From Streptomyces sp. NBC_01481 (GTDB lineage: Bacteria; Actinomycetota; Actinomycetes; Streptomycetales; Streptomycetaceae), in the NCBI RefSeq assembly GCF_026339995.1, contig NZ_JAPEPT010000002.1, positions 1,183,501 through 1,247,500 on the forward strand: 64,000 nt of DNA. Direction: 5' to 3'. How positions within the stretch are numbered: position 1 is the stretch's first letter; every line of letters begins with the position of its first letter. Under the pieces are notes generated by a model, which worked only from the letters and a program-made list of their open reading frames with translations, did no database searches and was not told the origin of the DNA. Positions 36,305 through 43,696 of the stretch are shown piece by piece. The position numbers and the translations under genes were made by a program.

Positions 36305-37191
36305 TAAAGGGCGTCGATGTTCCCGATGAATTCGAGAATGGCCTTGGCCAACTCCGCAGGGGCCTCCATCGCGGCATAGTGACCCACACCGTCGAGTGAC
36401 ACCGAGCTCACTTCGGTTGCTGCCGCCTGGGACATGGTGTCAGCTGTGAAGGGACCTCCGCCCGCGCCGACCGCGAGTACGGGCACAGTCAGGCCGTGCG
36501 TGTCGGCAAGAGCCTTGATCTCGGGCCCCTCCCTCAGCATCGACTGGTAGAGGCCGATCGCTCCGCGCCAGCCGTTGGGGCGCGAGTAGGTGCGGGCGAA
36601 CTCCTCGATGTCGGTGTCGGTAATGGCTCCTGGGGTCGCGTTCATGGCGGGGAATGCGAACTCTCCCAGAAATTCCCGCTCGCGGCCGGCCAGGAGCATC
36701 TCGGGGATGCCGGGTGCGGCGAGGACACCGATGTGCCAGGCGCCGCCGTGGGTGATGTCGGCCAGTATTTCGAGGCCGAATCCGGGCAGGCCCATCTCGA
36801 TGGCGGTGAGACTACGTACGTCCTGCGGGTGGGTGGCCGCCAGGCGGAAGACGGTCGCTCCGCTGATGTCCTGACCGGTCAGGTGGACCGGGCCGACATC
36901 GAGCTGTTCGATGAGAAGGTGCAGGTCCTCGGCCGAGGTCTTGCTGTCGTACTCACCCGGCCCGTTGTCGGAGTCCCCGAAGCCGCGCAGGTCGACGGCG
37001 AAGACCCGGTGGCTCTCCGCTAGGAGCGGGATGATCTTGTGGAAGGTCCACCAGCTCTCGGGAAACCCGTGGACCAGAAGGACTGGCGATCCACTGGTTC
37101 CCGCCGCTGCGTAGTGCAACTGAGTTCCGTTGACCTCAGTGAGGTGGTGGGAGATACCCGCAAGCGTGGGACCCGGAAGTGTGGCGTTCAT
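36304..37191 (-). CDS. Alpha/beta hydrolase, epoxide-hydrolase/dehalogenase type
   Basis: A 295-residue hydrolase. The oxyanion motif [10 protein letters not shown] is near residue 40, and the nucleophile elbow [10 protein letters not shown] carries Asp rather than Ser, as in epoxide hydrolases and haloalkane dehalogenases. The C-terminal base is His in [11 protein letters not shown]. The start is the second of two adjacent ATGs (37191), with AGGAG spaced correctly; the first is at 37194. The stop codon TAG contains the TA target of the neighbouring IS630 element. Divergent from, and presumably repressed by, the MarR gene at 37281. Confidence 0.85.
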   Translation of the reverse strand: MNATLPGPTLAGISHHLTEVNGTQLHYAAAGTSGSPVLLVHGFPESWWTFHKIIPLLAESHRVFAVDLRGFGDSDNGPGEYDSKTSAEDLHLLIEQLDVGPVHLTGQDISGATVFRLAATHPQDVRSLTAIEMGLPGFGLEILADITHGGAWHIGVLAAPGIPEMLLAGREREFLGEFAFPAMNATPGAITDTDIEEFARTYSRPNGWRGAIGLYQSMLREGPEIKALADTHGLTVPVLAVGAGGGPFTADTMSQAAATEVSSVSLDGVGHYAAMEAPAELAKAILEFIGNIDAL

Positions 37192-37205
37192 CATTCTCCT
37201 CAATT

Positions 37206-37247
37206 CGACAACCTTGTTGCCTAAGACAGTAGGCAACAAGGTTGTCG
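37206..37247. promoter_or_regulatory. Perfect 16-bp inverted-repeat operator of the MarR/hydrolase divergon
   Basis: CGACAACCTTGTTGCC (37206-37221) is followed by a 10-bp spacer and its exact reverse complement GGCAACAAGGTTGTCG (37232-37247). Each arm is itself near-palindromic (CAACCTTGTTG), suggesting two stacked dimer sites. It begins 14 bp from the hydrolase start and ends 33 bp from the MarR start, so it covers both promoters. Confidence 0.85.
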
Positions 37248-37280
37248 ATGTCTACTCCGTGGTCGCCGTAGTCTTCTTCC

Positions 37281-37760
37281 ATGTCACGATCTGGCGCTGA
37301 TCTCGCACTGCTCCTGCTCGGAGGTTTTCGCTCGCTGGTGGACGCCGCGACCGCCGAGCTTGCGCGCCGCGGCTACGAGGACGTGCGTCCTGTCCATGAC
37401 TTCGCCATGCGAGCCATCGCCGCCGGCGCGGACAACGCTTCAGAACTCGGGCGGCGCCTGTCGGTCTCCAAGCAGGCGGCAGCGAAAACCATCACGGTGC
37501 TGCAAGAGCGCGGATACGTGGCACGAGACACGGACCCTCTCGACGCCCGCCGCAAGCGCCTGCACGTCACCCCCCTCGGCTACGAAGTGCTGCGACAAGG
37601 CGAATCGATCTTCGACGAGTTGCGCAATCAATGGAAACAGCAGATCGGTTCCAACGAGCTCACGAGCCTCGAGGCGCACCTGGCGGACCTGGTTGGCGCT
37701 CAGCCGGTGCGCCTTGACGCACCGGGCTGGATCGTTAAGGACCTCGGCGAGCCGGTCTGA
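37281..37760 (+). CDS. MarR-family transcriptional regulator
   Basis: A 159-residue wing-helix regulator: LLLLGGFRSLVDAATAELAR, ASELGRRLSVSKQAAAKTIT (recognition helix) and the wing DPLDARRKRLHVT. It is a paralogue of the 14516-14983 regulator, sharing the LGRRL.VSKQAA.KT core and the FRLDAAGW/VRLDAPGW C-terminus. The ATG lies just after the operator. It should repress the hydrolase and itself; the ligand is unknown, and a hydrolase substrate is the natural guess. Confidence 0.9.
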   Translation: MSRSGADLALLLLGGFRSLVDAATAELARRGYEDVRPVHDFAMRAIAAGADNASELGRRLSVSKQAAAKTITVLQERGYVARDTDPLDARRKRLHVTPLGYEVLRQGESIFDELRNQWKQQIGSNELTSLEAHLADLVGAQPVRLDAPGWIVKDLGEPV

Positions 37761-37861
37761 CACTCGTCCCGCCGCGGGCGCTGCCTGCGCTGAGGTATCC
37801 ATCCCTCCGATCACGGACGCATGGTCTTGGCGTTCGCGGTAGTGGTGGTCCCGTGGGCACC

Positions 37862-38143
37862 TGGCGGGGACGGCCTCCCGCCCATTGAGGGTCCAGACAG
37901 GCCAGGCCGATCTGGTTGAACCGGTGGATCACATCCCGGACGGTGTCCTCGTCGGCCTGCACCAACTGGGCGATCACCGGCACCCGGTTCCCGTCGGCCG
38001 AGGCCAGCAGCTTCTGCCCTTCCTGGTCAGTCAGTCTGCGCACCCGGACAGGCTCGGCCACCGCGCCTCCAGCAGTTGGATCGACGTCACCGCACATCCA
38101 ACCGCCACCACCAACCCGGCGAACCTATGCGGTCACAGCACTA
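37862..38143 (-). mobile_element. Inverted, truncated remnant of the IS630 element
   Basis: The reverse complement reproduces the left end of the IS at 35076 (TAGTGCTGTGACCGCATAGG then TTCGCCGG) and the transposase N-terminus (AVAEPVRVRRLTDQEGQKL and DEDTVRDVIHRFNQIG). It stops at the codons for WAGGRPR, where the DNA becomes unrelated. Sixty bases are deleted precisely between two GCTG copies, removing 20 residues of the HTH region. Non-functional. It fills the 37761-38140 gap. Confidence 0.88.
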
Positions 38144-38536
38144 GCTGCGGGGGCAGCAGTGATCGGGCATGACGCGGTTGGGGGAGCAGGTCACCAGAGC
38201 CAGGGACAGGAACACGGGGCGTTCGAGGTAGTAGCCGAGGGACAGATCCCCGCCCCAACCGAGGCGGTCAGCAGCGGAGTTGAAGAGGGCGGTCAGGCGG
38301 TCGCTGTCGCGATCGGTCCGGGACGCGAAACGGGGTTCGTACTCGGCGAGGCGCTCACAGAGCCAGGCGGCGGCCTCCTTCGGTTCCTGCCACGTGCCCT
38401 GGATCGAGGACGCGGGCTTCATGAGCCAGTGCGCCGTCTCCATGGGCGGCAGGTCGGAGGCGTACGAGGCGCGGCGCAGGCCTTCCTGGTCGAATCGCTG
38501 CTTTGGGCCGGTCCAGAGGTAGCCGTGGATGTGCAA
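38141..38536 (-). CDS. Hypothetical protein, intact copy B of the duplicated gene
   Basis: A 131-residue soluble protein, not recognised: YLWTGPKQRFDQEGLRRASY, METAHWLMKPASSIQGTWQE, KEAAAWLCERLAEYEPRF and LGWGGDLSLGYYLERPVFLS. The last ~16 residues differ from the degenerate copy A, and the stop TAG includes the TA at the end of the IS remnant, so the natural C-terminus may have been replaced. It heads a minus-strand set with a DUF397-like gene upstream. Confidence 0.6.
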   Translation of the reverse strand: MHIHGYLWTGPKQRFDQEGLRRASYASDLPPMETAHWLMKPASSIQGTWQEPKEAAAWLCERLAEYEPRFASRTDRDSDRLTALFNSAADRLGWGGDLSLGYYLERPVFLSLALVTCSPNRVMPDHCCPRS

Positions 38537-38552
38537 CTGTCACCTCGTTCGG
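38174..38552. repeat. Direct repeat copy B (partner of 32731-33090)
   Basis: About 379 bp, similar over its length and in the same orientation to 32731-33090, including the non-coding leader CAACTGTCACCTCGTTCGG. The two copies bracket a 5.1-kb segment with the VOC, PadR, IS630 and MarR/hydrolase genes. Confidence 0.85.
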
Positions 38553-38601
38553 TGCGGTTGGAGGCCCCGGCCCCCGGGGGAAAGGGGGCCGGGGCGGCTC
38601 G

Positions 38602-38835
38602 CTAGGCCGAGAGTCCGAAGCGCTCGGGGTCGATCCCGGCGGCGTCCAGCTCGGCCGTGGTGAACCGGAGCGGCTGAAGGCCCGGTTGCTTGCTGTCACC
38701 CAGGGCCCAGGCGTCCGCGCCGATGCGGGCGAGGGTGACGCAGGACTCGCCGTCGGGGTGGGTGTTGCCGCCGCAGGCCTTGGCGAACGCGGCGCGGTCG
38801 ATGGGGAGTGCGTACAGGTCGGTTCCGGTCTGCAT
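38602..38835 (-). CDS. DUF397-like small protein
   Basis: A 77-residue protein with a divergent DUF397 pattern: GGNTHPDGESCVTLARIG, then AWALGDSKQPGLQPLRFTTA. The C-V-x-x-A, D-S-K and L-R-F-T positions are kept. It is probably an accessory of the XRE-DUF5753 regulator further upstream on the same strand. ATG after AGGAAGGC. Confidence 0.65.
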   Translation of the reverse strand: MQTGTDLYALPIDRAAFAKACGGNTHPDGESCVTLARIGADAWALGDSKQPGLQPLRFTTAELDAAGIDPERFGLSA

Positions 38836-38930
38836 GGGTATGCCTTCCTGATCGTCCGACGGCCACAGGGCATGGCCGTCCCCCGCCCTTGGTCGGGCGG
38901 AAGTTCATGGGGGTGTGAGGGGCGGCCGCC

Positions 38931-39236
38931 TCAGGGGGAGTGGGGGAGCTTGGACACGACCGTGACGCCGTGGCCCTGGGCAATGACGTGGGCGTGGAGC
39001 AGCGCCTGCAGGTTCGACGGCGGGTCGCCGATGGCGTTGGTCAGCCGCTCGTTCAGCAATTCGGCTTCCGAGGGGAGCAGGACCATTTCCGTGTCCGCCG
39101 CATGCCGACCGTTCTTCGTCAGCCAGATGGGAATGCGGACGTTCCCGTCTTCGTCCTTGTAGGCGGGGCGACTTGGAATGGGGTCGATGCGCCAACCCTT
39201 AGGAATTGGCTGCTGGTTGGGCGTCTGTCGCGGCAT
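38931..39236 (-). CDS. Hypothetical protein in the regulator set
   Basis: A 101-residue hydrophilic protein, not recognised: PKGWRIDPIPSRPAYKDEDG, IPIWLTKNGRHAADTEMVLL and AELLNERLTNAIGD. It lies between a DUF397-like gene and an XRE regulator, all on the minus strand. This position recurs in Streptomyces, suggesting a conserved accessory role. Confidence 0.6.
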   Translation of the reverse strand: MPRQTPNQQPIPKGWRIDPIPSRPAYKDEDGNVRIPIWLTKNGRHAADTEMVLLPSEAELLNERLTNAIGDPPSNLQALLHAHVIAQGHGVTVVSKLPHSP

Positions 39237-39268
39237 GGGTCCATCGTGGGGCCAGTACGGACACCGCT

Positions 39269-40099
39269 CTAGTCTGTTTCCTGTTCCTGCAAGAATCCGT
39301 CCCGGATGCCCTCGACCATGCTCCGCATTCCATCGCCGGACAGTGCCACCTGCTCGAAACCCTTGTATTTCTGTACGTAGAGAGCCACGTCCCTCGGGTC
39401 GGTAACGACCACCTCGGCGTGAATGGTCTCTACGGTGACCATCCGGTCATCCCGGATCACAAAGGCGTGATTGGCAATGTCGCGCTGCCGCGCTCCCAGG
39501 GGAACTACGCGGATGTCCACGTGCGGGAGCCTGGAGACGGATACGATCCGGTCCAGCTGTGCGGCCATCATCTGCGCTGAGATAATCCGCCATCGGAGAA
39601 CAGGTTCTGTGACAATGAACTGAAGAGTCTTTGTGTTGTCGTAAAGAACTGCCTGTCGTTCAAGTCTTCCGCCGAGAGTGCGGGTCAGGGATTCCTCGCT
39701 CAGATCGTGCCGTTGCAGAACCGCCCTGATGTACTCCGGCGTCTGCAGGAGCCCTGGAACCAGCGCCGGTTGGAACAGTCGCAACACCGACATCTGGGCC
39801 TCAAGAGCCTTTGCGGCTTGCTGGCCCTTGTGAATCCCGGCGCGCTTCAACAGCCGCCATGCTGTCGTCTCGGTGGCTGCAGTGCGTGCTGCTTCGGTGT
39901 ACTCCGTCTTTATCTCGTCCGACACGCCAATGGCAGTCAGGACACGTTCTACATCGGTTGTGCTCGGCTGCAGTTTTGCGTTCTCAATCTTGGACAGCTT
40001 GGACGGAGACATGAGGGCGCTGCGGGCGACTGCTTTGGCTTCCTTTCCGGATGCCTCTCGCAGTGCCCGCAGGGCGGCTCCAAGCTGCGCTCTATTCAC
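39269..40099 (-). CDS. XRE-family regulator with DUF5753 domain
   Basis: A 276-residue protein. HTH: ALMSPSKLSKIENAKLQPST. The DUF5753 part contains LFQPALVPGLLQTPEYIRAV, VTEPVLRWRIISAQMM, DIRVVPLGARQ and YVQKYKGFEQVAL. GTG at 40099 is chosen since its GTGA overlaps the stop of the DUF6879 gene, giving coupled translation; a start at 40117 is possible. WhiJ-like regulator. Confidence 0.88.
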   Translation of the reverse strand: MNRAQLGAALRALREASGKEAKAVARSALMSPSKLSKIENAKLQPSTTDVERVLTAIGVSDEIKTEYTEAARTAATETTAWRLLKRAGIHKGQQAAKALEAQMSVLRLFQPALVPGLLQTPEYIRAVLQRHDLSEESLTRTLGGRLERQAVLYDNTKTLQFIVTEPVLRWRIISAQMMAAQLDRIVSVSRLPHVDIRVVPLGARQRDIANHAFVIRDDRMVTVETIHAEVVVTDPRDVALYVQKYKGFEQVALSGDGMRSMVEGIRDGFLQEQETD

Positions 40100-40620
40100 T
40101 CCCCGTACTTGGCCCACCAGTCAGTGAATGGCTCCGAATGAGCCAGCGCCGTCTCTCGGTACTCGGCGAACTCGTGTGCCCGCCCTGTGCCGACGACTTC
40201 TGCGCCGAGGAACGCCCCGGCCTCGTCATATCCCAGTATCGCTGTGTCCGTCGAATCGAAGAGCCAGAAGTCGGGGACACCGTCAAGAGGGTTCGACTGC
40301 TCGGTAGTGTCGAGGATGAAGAACTCCTCACCTCCGCTCATGTTCTTCCGGTAGCCCCAGCCGAGCTCAAAGCGAAGATAGGGAGTCAGCGGGCGGGACA
40401 GGACATGTACGCGATACACGCGCTTACCCTTGCTTACGTGCGACTGAAGCTCGGCCACCCATTCCGCGTTGTAGGCCTCGGGCTGCGGCTCACCTGCCAG
40501 GAATGACTGGTAGGCGACGACGTTTCCGGACTTGCCGTAGTCGTCCAGAGTCTCCAGTCGGAACGCTTCGCGCTCGAAGTTGTCGAACAGTTCCGCGAAC
40601 GTCTTAGATGAGCTGCTCAC
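40096..40620 (-). CDS. DUF6879 protein
   Basis: A 174-residue protein typical of the DUF6879 family encoded beside DUF5753 regulators: FAELFDNFEREAFRLETLDDY, KRVYRVHVLSRPLTPYLRFE and DFWLFDSTDTAILGYDEAG. Possibly a target or partner of the regulator. Overlaps both neighbours (GTGA downstream, 17 bp upstream). Confidence 0.8.
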   Translation of the reverse strand: MSSSSKTFAELFDNFEREAFRLETLDDYGKSGNVVAYQSFLAGEPQPEAYNAEWVAELQSHVSKGKRVYRVHVLSRPLTPYLRFELGWGYRKNMSGGEEFFILDTTEQSNPLDGVPDFWLFDSTDTAILGYDEAGAFLGAEVVGTGRAHEFAEYRETALAHSEPFTDWWAKYGE

Positions 40621-40795
40621 GAATCGCCTTCCGAATCAGTTCCATCGGAATCTCGACGAGGGTCTCATGCGCGGGAATGCGCAGCCCGTGGTCGGCGGGC
40701 GTTTCCCCTTGTACCAGCAGCGTGTCCCGGTCGGTGGCGTACAACGTCGGACAGTCCTTGAGTTCGCACGTGCTGATCAGCTTGGAGACCTTCAT
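40604..40795 (-). CDS. Small hypothetical protein upstream of DUF6879
   Basis: A 63-residue protein, MKVSKLISTCELKDCPTLYA, then VQGETPADHGLRIPAHETLV and IPMELIRKAIREQLI. Two Cys in CELKDC could bind metal or form a disulphide. It is commonly the first gene of this regulator set. The ATG at 40795 has GGGAAGAGG upstream; the longer frame to 40918 is rejected. Confidence 0.7.
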   Translation of the reverse strand: MKVSKLISTCELKDCPTLYATDRDTLLVQGETPADHGLRIPAHETLVEIPMELIRKAIREQLI

Positions 40796-40928
40796 CGTCC
40801 GGGTTCCCCTCTTCCCTGCTGACAGTGCCGCATGTCCTGCTCGATGCTCCCGAGGTGGAGAGCCAAGGGTCAAGGGATCACAGTTGAGGGAACGGGAAAC
40901 CGGGACCGTGTCACCCACGTGGGGCAGC

Positions 40929-41786
40929 TCACTGCGCCGCGGCCACCTCCCGCGCCAGTGCCCCCAGTTGCCCGATCCCCGGGTGCCCCGCCCCCGCCCG
41001 CCAAGCCAGCACCACCTGCGCCGGTGGCGCGTCCGACAGGGGGCGGTAGGCGACTCCCGGGTGCGGGTGCATCGCGGCGGTGGAGGACACCGAGACTCCC
41101 GTGCCCCGGCCCGCCGCGATGGCCGTCAGCCAGTCGTCCGTGTTGCCGACCGTGAGCGTCGTCGTGGGGCGGGCCGACGGGGGCCAGAGGTCCAGGGTGG
41201 TCAGGCCCGAGACCGTGTTCAGGATGACCGGGCCCGCTGTCAGGTCCGCCAGCGTCAGGGTGGCGCGGGCGGCCAGGGGGCCGTCCGAGGTGACCGCCGC
41301 GATGCGGGGTTCCGTGAACAGCAGCTCGGTGACCAGGCCGGGGGTGTCCACCGGGCCGCGCAGGACCGCCGCGTCGACCTCGCCGCGGGTCAGGCCCGCC
41401 GTGCGGTCGTCGATGCGGAGGAGTTCGAGGGGGGTGTCGGGGTGTTCCCGTTCCCAGCGGCGCAGCAGGGGAGTGGTGTACGGGCCGAGGGCCGACCAGG
41501 CGTAGCCCAGCCGCAGGGGCCAGTGACGCAGGCGGGCCGGGTCGAGGGCCTCGTCGAAGGCGGCGACCGCGGCCGCGGCCTTGTCGCGGAAGACGTGGCC
41601 CTGCGCGGTCAGGGCGAGATGGTGGGTGGAGCGGTCCACCAGCCGGGTGCCGAGGTGTTTTTCCAGCGCAGCGAGCGTGCGGGAGACGGCCGGCTGTGTC
41701 AGGTGCAGCCTGGCTGCCGCCCTGGTCACGCTGGATTCCTCGGCGATGGCGAGAAAGCAGCGGAGATGGCGCAGCTCGATGCTCAT
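40929..41786 (-). CDS. LysR-family transcriptional regulator
   Basis: A 285-residue LysR protein. The N-terminal wHTH is IELRHLRCFLAIAEESSVTR, then AAARLHLTQPAVSRTLAALE. A two-lobed periplasmic-binding-like effector domain follows (DAAVLRGPVDTPGLVTELLF and GNTDDWLTAIAAGRGTGVSV). Divergent from an EamA exporter, which it should activate or repress. The ATG at 41786 is the family start. Confidence 0.9.
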   Translation of the reverse strand: MSIELRHLRCFLAIAEESSVTRAAARLHLTQPAVSRTLAALEKHLGTRLVDRSTHHLALTAQGHVFRDKAAAAVAAFDEALDPARLRHWPLRLGYAWSALGPYTTPLLRRWEREHPDTPLELLRIDDRTAGLTRGEVDAAVLRGPVDTPGLVTELLFTEPRIAAVTSDGPLAARATLTLADLTAGPVILNTVSGLTTLDLWPPSARPTTTLTVGNTDDWLTAIAAGRGTGVSVSSTAAMHPHPGVAYRPLSDAPPAQVVLAWRAGAGHPGIGQLGALAREVAAAQ

Positions 41787-41882
41787 GCGTGTGGAGCATA
41801 ACCGCAGCCCAGTCCGCATTTCACCCTTCGTGCGCCGACCCGTAGCTTGGAGGGGGTCAGATATCAGCCTGGGAGGTGTGCG

Positions 41883-42827
41883 GTGGACGAGACCCGTGCC
41901 GTGGTCGTCGCCAATGAGCCGGAAGCCGCTGCCGCACTGGAGGCGGGCGCTCCCGCAGCCGGCTCCCGCCGCGCCCTCGCACCCGTGGCGCTCGTCGTCG
42001 CAGGTGCGCTGTCGGTGCAGTTCGGCGCCGCCATCGCGGTGCTGCTGATGCCGCGCGCAGGTGCCCTCGGTGTCGTGACGCTGCGGCTCGTTCTCGCCGC
42101 CCTCGTGCTGCTGGTGGTCTGCCGGCCCAGGCTTCGCGGGCACTCGCGCGCCGACTGGCGCACGGTCGTCGCCTTCGGTGCCGTCATGGCCGCGATGAAC
42201 GTGCTCTTCTACCAGGCCGCCGACCGTATCCCGCTCGGCGCGGCCGTCACCTTCGAGGTGCTGGGCCCGCTCGTGCTCTCGGTGATCGTGTCGCGGCGGC
42301 TGGTCAATCTCGTCTGGGCGGGCCTCGCGCTCGGCGGTGTGCTCCTGCTCAGCGGCGGCGGTTTCGACCGGCTTGACCCCGTGGGCGCGGCCTTCGCGCT
42401 CTCGGCGGGCGCGATGTGGGCGGCGTACATCGTCTTCAGCGCCCGTACCGGGCGGCGCTTCCCGCAGGCGGACGGGCTCGCGCTGGCGATGGCGGTCGGG
42501 GCGGTGCTGAGCCTGCCGCTGGGGCTCGCGGAGTCCGGGTCCAAGCTGATCGTGCCCTCCACGCTCGGGCTGGGGCTCGCCGTCGCGCTGATGTCGTCCG
42601 TCCTCCCGTACACCCTTGAGTTGCTCGCGCTGCGCCGGCTGCCCGCGCCGACCTTCGCGGTGCTGATGAGCCTGGAGCCGGCGATCGCGGCGACAGCCGG
42701 GTTCCTCGTACTGCATCAAGCCCTTTCCGCGGTCGACGCGTTGGCGATAGCGCTGGTCATCGCGGCGAGCATGGGCGCGGTGCGCACTCAGGTGGCCGGA
42801 AAGCCCTCGGGAGACCTCAAAAAGTAA
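41883..42827 (+). CDS. EamA/DMT-family exporter (RhtA-like)
   Basis: A 314-residue transporter with ten hydrophobic helices in two EamA halves: VALVVAGALSVQFGAAIAVL, ADRIPLGAAVTFEVLGPLVL and LRRLPAPTFAVLMSLEPAIA. This LGPL/LEPAIAA pattern is that of RhtA, the threonine/homoserine exporter. The GTG at 41883 follows GGGAGGTGTGC. Controlled, by position, by the divergent LysR. Confidence 0.87.
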   Translation: MDETRAVVVANEPEAAAALEAGAPAAGSRRALAPVALVVAGALSVQFGAAIAVLLMPRAGALGVVTLRLVLAALVLLVVCRPRLRGHSRADWRTVVAFGAVMAAMNVLFYQAADRIPLGAAVTFEVLGPLVLSVIVSRRLVNLVWAGLALGGVLLLSGGGFDRLDPVGAAFALSAGAMWAAYIVFSARTGRRFPQADGLALAMAVGAVLSLPLGLAESGSKLIVPSTLGLGLAVALMSSVLPYTLELLALRRLPAPTFAVLMSLEPAIAATAGFLVLHQALSAVDALAIALVIAASMGAVRTQVAGKPSGDLKK

Positions 42828-42844
42828 AGCAAGCATGCTTGCTT
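42827..42844. promoter_or_regulatory. Perfect 18-bp palindrome, candidate TetR operator of the catabolic operon
   Basis: AAGCAAGCATGCTTGCTT is fully self-complementary, begins at the last base of the exporter stop codon and lies 60 bp upstream of the first gene of the 42.9-53.3 kb operon. Size and symmetry fit a TetR dimer; the operon ends with a TetR gene. Confidence 0.75.
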
Positions 42845-42904
42845 GTTTTCTCTCGCGCTGCCATGCTCCGGGGCACACAACGTCGTGTCCCGAGGGAGCG
42901 CACC

Positions 42905-43693
42905 GTGTCCGACCCGTCCGTCGTACTCGACGATCTGCGCAGCGAGAGCAATCAACTCGACCAGCTGGTGGGGGAGTTGACCGACGAGCAATGGGCGCGC
43001 CCCACCCCCGCGCCCCGCTGGACAGTCGCCCACCAGATCGCCCATCTCGCCTGGACGGACGCGGCCGCGCTGCTCGCGGCCACCGACCGCGAGGCCTTCG
43101 GCGCCCAGGTCGAGAAGGCACTGAAAGCGCCTGACGACTTCGTCGACGAGGGCGCCGAGGAGGGCGCCGCGCTGCCGCCCGCCGAGCTGCTGGCCCGCTG
43201 GCGCGCCGGGCGCGAGCAGCTGCAGCAGGCCCTGCGCGCGGCACCCGCCGGAGCGCGTTTCCCCTGGTACGGGCCGCCGATGAGCGTCGCGTCGATGGCG
43301 ACCGGACGCCTGATGGAGACCTGGGCGCACGGTCAGGACATCGCCGACGCGCTCGGAGCCGTACGCGAACCGACCCCCCGCCTGCGGCATGTCGCGTACA
43401 TCGGGGTCAGGGCACGCGACTACGCCTTCGGGGTACGCGGCCTCACCCCGCCCGCCGAGCCGTTCCGCGTGGAGCTGACCGCGCCGGACGGGGAGCTGTG
43501 GGCGTACGGACCCGAGGACGCCGCCCAGCGTGTCACCGGGCCCGCGCTCGACTTCTGCCTCCTGGTGACCCAGCGCGCGCACCGCGCCGACCTCGCCGTG
43601 TGCGCCGAGGGCGCCGACGCCGACCGGTGGCTCGACATCGCGCAGGCCTTCGCCGGTCCGGCAGGACCGGGGCGCGAGCGGAAGGAGGCATAA
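42905..43693 (+). CDS. TIGR03084-family metal-binding protein (DinB/maleylpyruvate isomerase-like)
   Basis: A 262-residue protein with a four-helix DinB-like N-terminal bundle, the metal-binding histidines apparent in PRWTVAHQIAHLAWTDAAA and METWAHGQDIADAL, and a C-terminal SCP-like sheet. TIGR03084 genes are found with AtuA-like and acyl-CoA carboxylase genes, as here. The biochemical role is unknown. GTG at 42905 with GAGGGAGCG. First gene of the operon. Confidence 0.8.
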   Translation: MSDPSVVLDDLRSESNQLDQLVGELTDEQWARPTPAPRWTVAHQIAHLAWTDAAALLAATDREAFGAQVEKALKAPDDFVDEGAEEGAALPPAELLARWRAGREQLQQALRAAPAGARFPWYGPPMSVASMATGRLMETWAHGQDIADALGAVREPTPRLRHVAYIGVRARDYAFGVRGLTPPAEPFRVELTAPDGELWAYGPEDAAQRVTGPALDFCLLVTQRAHRADLAVCAEGADADRWLDIAQAFAGPAGPGRERKEA

Positions 43694-43696
43694 AGC

